The notes under the pieces: model-generated
What the model was told of the DNA's origin: nothing
What the model saw: only the letters and a program-made list of their open reading frames with translations
The model's database searches: none
DNA from: Triangularia verruculosa
Taxonomy: Eukaryota > Ascomycota > Sordariomycetes > Sordariales > Podosporaceae
DNA length: 64,000 nt
Direction of reading: 5' to 3'
Assembly: GCA_033296885.1 (NCBI GenBank)
Contig: MU863889.1
Coordinates: forward strand, 1-64,000
Shown: positions 58,041-64,000 of the stretch, one piece after another
Position numbering within the stretch: the stretch's first letter is position 1
Layout of the letters: each line of letters opens with the position of its first letter
Position numbers and translations under genes: made by a program

Positions 58041-59605
58041 TCAATGGTGCGCCTCCAGACAATAGAAATGTGCATGTGTCTCGGCGCAAAGCCAACCCAT
58101 ACTGAACCTTTCGTCTTGGCTGGAATCCAGCAGCTTGTCCTCGAGAGTGAGAATGTTATTCTCCACGGCATACTCAAAGAGGTGTTGGCACCGGACACAA
58201 CGACCCTTGAAGAAGAACTCGGGGCTGGTGAACGGGAATGCATACTCGGCTGAGTGATTGCAATACCGGTCCTGGTTTGTCTTCCACTGAGCGATCTCGT
58301 CCTTGCGTGCTTTGTAGAGGCTGATCTTGTTGGCCTGGTCTTGCTTGGCAGCAAAGTACGATTTCTTCGCATCTGTGCTCTTCTGGACAACGTTAAACCC
58401 GGGCGTCCAGCGGTAATCGTGCTCATCTTTGAAAAAGACATTGACATCCTGGCACCACTCAAAATGATCGGTCGAAGTGGTAATGACAAGTGGCCCGGTG
58501 AGTTGACCATTGCCCGGTGACTTCTTGCCGGCGCAGATGAATATGCACGAGGGCGCAAGGGTCGCGTGCTCGGCATAATCCTTCCACACTTGTATGGCGT
58601 ACTTGTAGAGCTTCAATGTCCTCAGGCGTTCTTGAACCTTCTCTATTGTTTGGCGCATATTAGGGTTAGCTCCACATATACTCTCACATGGTCAAACATC
58701 AGAGCTCAGATAGACATACCTCCGGTTATTACAGGCCAGTCATAAGCCACGACTCGCAAAAGCAGTTCCACGAGTCCGAGCCGAGGGACCCCAACCACCT
58801 GTTTATCAACCCCCAATTTTGTCCATCCAGCTATCGTAGTGTCGATATCTGTCCTGATATTTGTATCCAGCTTCGCAATCGCTTCTTTGGCCTCAGCCCA
58901 GGTTAGGAAGATTGCCCTATATGCGTTGTTATGATATCCAACAGATCTTCGAGCCGCGTCAAGCTCCTTTCCGGACCTGTTGTCGAATTCAGAGAGCAAA
59001 TCCTTGATTCTCAAGGGAATAGCCTTAAGCCCTTCTTGCAGAACTTCCATGCGATTCTTGTCGGTCATGCTCGCCGCGGCCTTTTGTTGGAGCGTGGTCG
59101 ACAGGCGCTCAATTTGCCAGGCCATGTCAGGATCAGCCGTCCCAAAGCCACCAAGGTCGCTACGCAAACCACTAGCAGTATCGTCGAGAAGCTTCTTGAG
59201 AGCTGTGATAGCGTTCTTGGCCTCGCTTTCCTTTGGCGGTTGCTTGAGGGTCGCAATTGCCTCAATGCACCTCTTAAGGAGATCCGATACATGCTTAATC
59301 CAGGCATTAACGCCGTCGACCTCGCGCTCAACCCTGGCCCCAAAGGCTTGAAAAACAAAGATGTCCACATAGGCGCTTAGTAAGAGGAAGTCTTTAGCAT
59401 CCGCAAGGGCTGCCATGAAAGCCGTCTTCTCGTTGGGGGCTCTGTCGCGTCCCAGTGCGCCGGCCAGGTCCGTGAGCATGGCTTCCATCACCCACATGGC
59501 GTCTCGACTCTTGGGGCCATTTGACGTGAGATATTGGACACGAATATGACGCTTTTGAGGTGCGTTGTTGGTGAGAAGACGGGGATTATCCTGAAAAACG
59601 CGCAT
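58041..59605 (-). CDS. Unrecognised helical protein with Cys/His-rich C-terminus
   Basis: Two exons, 59605-58720 and 58642-58041, join in frame (intron GTATGT...ATAG with branch GAGCTAACC) to 495 residues. Residues 40-300 look mostly helical, with repeated Leu/Ala heptad-like stretches (VNAWIKHVSDLLKRCIEAIATL and ALKKLLDDTASG). The C-terminal 90 residues hold paired Cys and His (YCNHS, CVRCQHLF, LCAETHAHFYC) that could bind a metal. No signal peptide or membrane helix. The family was not recognised. It is divergent from the gene at 60783, about 1.2 kb away. Confidence 0.6.
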
Positions 59606-60782
59606 TGTGATGGCCTGTCAAAGTAGCACCTCTGGGAACTTGGTGTCAGCGAACAAGCTCCGGCCGGCAGGAACCCATATTGGCAGTAATTGACAGGAAT
59701 GAGGAAGCATAGGGGTAATAATACTGACCGCTCAGTCAAAAGTTGGGATTCCTCTTGCAGTATCTTCCAGGTTGTTGATCAAGACTCTTGACCGCAAGCC
59801 GACCAATAACAGAGTCACCAATGGCAAGAATAAAGGTCTCGACAAGAACGAAATGGCCGCCGTAAAGGTTATTTATGAAGACGATCGGAAAGGAGAGTGG
59901 CTGCACTGGTCGCTTTGGAAAGTTGTTCAGAAGCCACTCATTGACGAGGCAACTATTGCGACCATTGCCTCTCAGCGTAAAATCGATCCCGCATCTGGAC
60001 CATGATTTGAACCTGGGTATAGTTTTCAGCCAGCCAGAAACTCGTCACATCTGTAGCTCGGTCACATCAACGACGGCTGATAACCACGCCCTCTCGGTTT
60101 GTGGCAAGCTGATGTGTGTCGTTTTCGGCGACCTACATACCTACCTAGATAAGTTACTCGGTGTTTTCAGAATCATGACAACCAACTATTGAACCACGGC
60201 GCGTGGACCATCGAGGTGGAACTATGTGGCTAGCTGAATCGCCTCCTAGTCTTTTCGTGGCGTGCTCACAGTACCTTAGCTACCTTACCTTAAGGTAGGT
60301 ACCTAGCAAGTGTCCATATGCTCTGATCGGATTGCCATGAAGGTGAGCTGAACAATGCATTCATACGAAACAGGCCATACCATGCTGTGTAGCGAACAAT
60401 GCACCGTTTGCGAGTTGCTGCAGTCTGAGAGGCGGGCTGCAGTGCAGAGAGGGTTACTATCTACACCCTGTCTTCCCCGCACAGCGTGGCTGGCTGAGCA
60501 ATCAGGTGAAGCAACAAGTCCTGCCCTGTGCGGAAGCTAACTTACGACAACTCTTGCGAGGCCGGGGAGGGCAAACTCGAAACTCGAATTCAGGGCCTTT
60601 CATACCTAAACCACTTCATCCAGATAAAATCAAGCCGGCCCACAAGCTTGGAGGTTAACCAAGTCTCCCAAACTCCGAGTTTGATGCGAACTTTTGACTT
60701 GTTTTAGGTACTTAAAACAGTTGTCAATCATTTCTTAGGAAGTCATCAGCGACTTTCCCTGCCCTGAACTACTCACGCCAAC
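59606..60782. other. Intergenic stretch between two unrecognised genes
   Basis: A 77-codon plus frame at 59772-60005 has some protein-like composition but no start context or partners. The palindromic ACCTTAAGGTAGGTACCTAGC lies at about 60285. Nothing else recognised. Confidence 0.5.
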
Positions 60783-61782
60783 ATGCCGCCTCAGCCATCG
60801 CAGGAGGGAGTAGACTATCCGGTGCTCAAGAAAGCCGTTGAACAGAACGGTACAGCCTTTATTTTCATTTCTTTGTGCCGCGACGCCAGCTAACTTGAAC
60901 CAAGGTGGACTCTTCGCCTCTCTTGACCTGATCAAGAAAACAACCAAGGGCAATATCAAGGGCTACATGGACTGGCTCAATAGCCAGGACTCGGCAGCCA
61001 TGAAGCCCCCGCCCCCGGCCGACGGCCAAACGCTAGCCAGGACACTGCAGACCCTTGACTTCCAGAATCGAGGCGCCCTGTTCAATCACCTCGAGACACT
61101 GCAGCGGTTTAAGCCGTACCCGCTGGCGGCGGACAGCAACCGAACGTTGTTGCTTGCACCTGCCGGGGGCACCTCGCTGGCCACTCCTGTCGTCAACCCT
61201 GCGCTAAGCCCCCAACCACCAACAACTTCCAGCGGCGGCACGACCAAGGTCGACGACGCCACCGACGATGGCCACCTGCACCCGTTTTACCTCGGCTTGT
61301 CGCCGCTCAAGGTCGCGGCGGGCGGGCTAGCCCGTCTCCCGCACATCGTGTTTCCTTTAGGTCGTCTCATCTGGCAGCAGCAGCCATCAGAGGACACCAG
61401 AACTCAGGGCCCCGCACCAGCCGACCCCGCTGGCGAGACGAACTACATCCTTGTTGTCGACGTGCTCACCAAGGGTTTCCCCGTCTGGCTTATCTATAAC
61501 CGCACGCCCTTTGACCGCGAGCTGGGCGAGAACGTCACCCTCGACCCGGCCACCCAACCGCCCGTCTTTGGCCCTGCTGTCCCCAACGTCGACAGCGTGC
61601 CGCTATGGCCCAGTATCGTGACTTCATGGCCGTCCGCGACAAATGCAGTGCCACTGCGTGAGCTGACGGCTGGTTTTGCGAAGGGCGGTAGGGACCCGGT
61701 GAGGTTTGCGAGGATTAGCAAGCAGGAGGTTGCGGCCGCGATCGCGGATGCTACGCCGGATGTTCGGCAAGGGGGCTGGTAA
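60783..61782 (+). CDS. Unrecognised protein, 314 residues
   Basis: Two exons, 60783-60849 and 60905-61782, join in phase 1 across a 55-base intron (GTACAG...CAAG, branch GCTAAC). The protein is soluble-looking: an N-terminal helical segment (GLFASLDLIKKTTKG), a Pro/Thr/Gly-rich middle with low complexity, then a compact region (NYILVVDVLTKGFPVWLIYNR and onward) ending QGGW. No domain was recognised. Codon use is GC-rich in third positions like that of the Hint gene. Position beside another orphan gene suggests a lineage-specific region. Confidence 0.6.
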
Positions 61783-62558
61783 GATAGAGGTAGATGACTG
61801 TCCCAGTCTTGGGGGGCCTTGGTATTTACTAACATGGGGTTGTTTGGTCTCTCTCTGGACGCATATGTACCTGGTATTAACCTGTTAACCGTGGCGCTAT
61901 TGCTCTAGCTACGGTATCTTATGTAGGAACCGTTGAATATAATTCTTGCGCCATCTTGACAAACCGGCCTTCTAAAGTCTTCACGTTCGCCTACTACCTA
62001 CGCAGTGAGAGCTTTCCAACAACGAGCGAAACAGCTTTTGCTTCGTTAGTGGACTAGAACAAATGTAGAAATATAAGAGAGGTAGATCAAGACGGGCATA
62101 GGGTTGCGGGGGGCAGCAATTTCAGAAGGCGCCAGGTGTATACTGATTAAGAACTCTGTGGGTTTACCTATCTGCTTTTAGTGGTGAAATCAACAGGCGG
62201 AGCAGGATGGCACTCACGAGATCACGGCAAAGGCTCTGTAGAGCAGATCACTGGGTGGTATTCTTGGCTGTGGGTCAAACAGGTGGATGGAATGCTCTGG
62301 TGGGATATAAATATGATCCTGTACGCTCTTTTGAATTTTTCCTTGGTCTTTTCCTTTTTGTTCATTCAATATCATCAGTTCAATGCATGCTTCCAGATAA
62401 TTACGTGGGTTCCAAACTCAACACAACAATACGAGGAAACTCACGATGCAAGGAAACCGATAGCGGAAGCGTTCAAGATGGTGATTTGATAAAGTTATCT
62501 ACAGATCCAATTCTACCAGCCTCTACCTAGGGGGAACGTGTTCGACGGACGTCCGGCT
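61783..62558. other. Convergent intergenic stretch
   Basis: Two overlapping plus frames of about 105 codons (62181-62530) read different proteins in different frames; neither has support. No other element recognised. Confidence 0.5.
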
Positions 62559-63058
62559 TCAACGATCTTCAGTGTGAGAGGGTTTCGCAGTTTCCGGCAA
62601 CGACCGGACCCATGACTGAATCTGTTCAGCCCCAAATCCCGAGCCGAGCGACCTTCTTACATGTGCTGGGAGCGGTCTCGTGGGTTCTGTAGAGTGGCCG
62701 TATTGACTGTCGTCCATGGGGCTTGAGGCTACCTGGGAAGGGGGTGTGACAGATGTGCGATGCTTGGCATGGTGCATAGCGGAAGCGGAGCGACGGGGTG
62801 GGTCTTTGTGTCTATGAAGAGGTAGTTGCGATTTATCATCGCGAGCTTTGACTGAGCGACGCCGAGATAAGGCCCAGAACGCAGCCATGATGTCAAGAAC
62901 GCTGAACACGCCAACAAGAATTAGCCCGTAGGATTGTTGATTGCCCTGAATACGCGAATTGTCAGATGAGTCAAAAGAAGCTAAGAGGTGTACCATAACA
63001 TAGAGCCGATGGACATCGATGTGGGAAGAGATAGGGGACATGGAACATAACTTACCAT
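62559..63058 (-). CDS. Single-pass membrane protein with start-codon intron (family member 4)
   Basis: The ATG at 63058-63056 is followed directly by GTAAGT. A 110-base intron ends ATTCAG, and the long exon is 62945-62559. The spliced product is 129 residues: Met, GNQQSY, the helix GLILVGVFSVLDIMAAFWAL, a basic stop-transfer (SRRRSVKARDDK), and a His/Ser/Pro-rich tail. The stretch upstream of this ATG reaches an in-frame TGA without another ATG. The intron has no in-frame stop, so an unspliced form starting at 63041 is possible, though it would place 32 extra residues before the helix. The start of the mature chain resembles that of member 3. Function unknown. Confidence 0.6.
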
Positions 63059-63813
63059 TGTTGGGATATCAGGTTGAATACCTATGTAACTGCTGGTGGA
63101 TCAAATAGAGGGAAGTTGTAAGAAGGTCTGTCCTGAGTAAAGGCTTCGGTTCTGACGCAGTATATGGTTGAGAGAGAACGAGGAGTTGACAGTTCAGTCA
63201 AGAGTGGTGGTTTTTGTAGACTCGCGGCACTGGGCGTGAAGCCCAAGTGAATATCTAGGTGATCAAGGAGCATCATAATGGTAGGGGCAACGCCGCTGAT
63301 TCGCGGCGAGCGAGTGAATTACTGCGGTATATTAGGACGCTATAGGAATTCTGAGTAACACTGAAGAAGCAGGATCCATGGATCTAGTCCCAGACTATCG
63401 GCGGCCTGTGGTTGCGAGGGGTGTTTGTGATGAGAATGTGGTTTCGTGTCAAAATCTTCGATCATTGCCTTACACCAACAAAACCAATGTGCCGAGCGCA
63501 TTTCTAGGTACCTATCTTAGGTACCTAGGCTTACCCGTCCTAAATAGAAAAACTAGCACTACAAAATGGGAATACAGCATTGAAAGATAGTTAATAAGCC
63601 TTAAGGAATAGTTGATAGGCCTTTTCTACTATTGACAGGAAACCCTTGACGCCGAGCCCCACTAGTGAATGACCTCACTGTTGAAAAAGCACCTGTCCAT
63701 ACCCGAATATATATGCATTCAACCTTGCGAATGTTTCCACCAAAAACAGTTTCCCGATATTAGCAATGTAGGGTAGGCGCCTATGAACTCAGATATCTAC
63801 ATTGACATGGCAA
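63059..63813. other. Intergenic stretch
   Basis: Holds a CTAGGTACCTATCTTAGGTACCTAGG word at about 63506. A 70-codon plus frame at 63378 has no support. Confidence 0.5.
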
Positions 63814-64000
63814 CTAAGCACTCGGGACATAGGTTGCCAGGGAGAAAGGTGTATGTCTTGAGCCGGGTGGTATCGGCTTGTTGGGATCGTGGTAAATGAC
63901 ATCGATTGTGGTTCGATCGTTGTCATTGTAGACTGCACGGTGTGGTCCGGGGCGGGTATTAATCTGGTATGGTGTTGAGCTGCCAGGGATGATTGCAGTA
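63814..64000 (-). CDS. 3' end of a gene running off the right edge (partial)
   Basis: On the minus strand the frame is open from the window edge to TAG at 63814-63816, about 61 codons. The readable part includes STPYQINTRPGPHRAVYN and DRTTIDVIYHDPNKPIPPG, and ends LATYVPSA. The composition is protein-like, with balanced charge and no low complexity. The family was not recognised. The start lies outside the window. Confidence 0.45.
   Translation of the reverse strand, partial: TAIIPGSSTPYQINTRPGPHRAVYNDNDRTTIDVIYHDPNKPIPPGSRHTPFSLATYVPSA

Noticed and set aside
57839..58576. 245-codon minus frame overlapping the orphan gene
   Set aside because: It overlaps the spliced gene at 58041-59605 in another frame, is Ser/Arg-rich and runs past that gene's stop without a motif.

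Overview
This window is nuclear DNA of a filamentous ascomycete, most likely a sordariomycete of the Sordariales type. The evidence is short introns with GTRAGT-like donors and CTAAC/CTRAC branch sites, an A+T-rich block with the look of RIP mutation, a dispersed 5S rRNA gene, and the gene content: a HET-domain protein, a Zn2Cys6 regulator, GH43 and GH55 enzymes and a kynurenine monooxygenase. Family names rest on motif recognition by eye. Multi-exon models were built by joining splice sites in frame; no transcript data were available.

Layout. 0-4 kb is a decayed repeat block with a probable solo LTR, a four-unit tandem repeat of about 190 bp and a short minisatellite. 4.9-8 kb holds a beta-carbonic anhydrase and a two-domain fasciclin protein. 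8.7-18.6 kb is a zone of damaged genes: a SUR7-like membrane protein fused to a NOV_C/DUF3883-like nuclease fold with an apparent homopolymer frameshift, a GH55-PLC-like fusion gene with two nonsense codons and two frame breaks, one small intact four-helix membrane gene, and a membrane-anchored gene remnant. 19.8-26 kb is one nine-exon gene for an 1858-residue protein with a Hint autoprocessing domain and a C-terminal membrane block. 27-31.6 kb has a secreted GH43-CBM6 enzyme and a HET-domain protein.

31.8-49.2 kb is a dense block of intact genes: PRP17/CDC40 splicing factor, ERV14 cornichon, type 1 methionine aminopeptidase (divergent from kynurenine 3-monooxygenase), a Zn2Cys6 regulator, a GPI-type S10 carboxypeptidase, an MCT-like MFS transporter and DPH2. 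49.2-64 kb is looser: a 5S rRNA gene, four small single-pass membrane proteins that all appear to have an intron directly after the ATG, two unrecognised lineage-type genes, and the 3' end of a gene running off the right edge.

The most unusual items are the start-codon-intron membrane protein family (52.3, 53.2, 56.8 and 63.1 kb), the Hint giant protein, the SUR7-NOV_C fusion, the GH55-PLC fusion, and an in-frame TGA that splits a 660-codon reading frame at 55.9 kb. The housekeeping genes in the same sequence show no such breaks, so the damage at 8.7-18.6 kb looks like real decay more than general sequence error.
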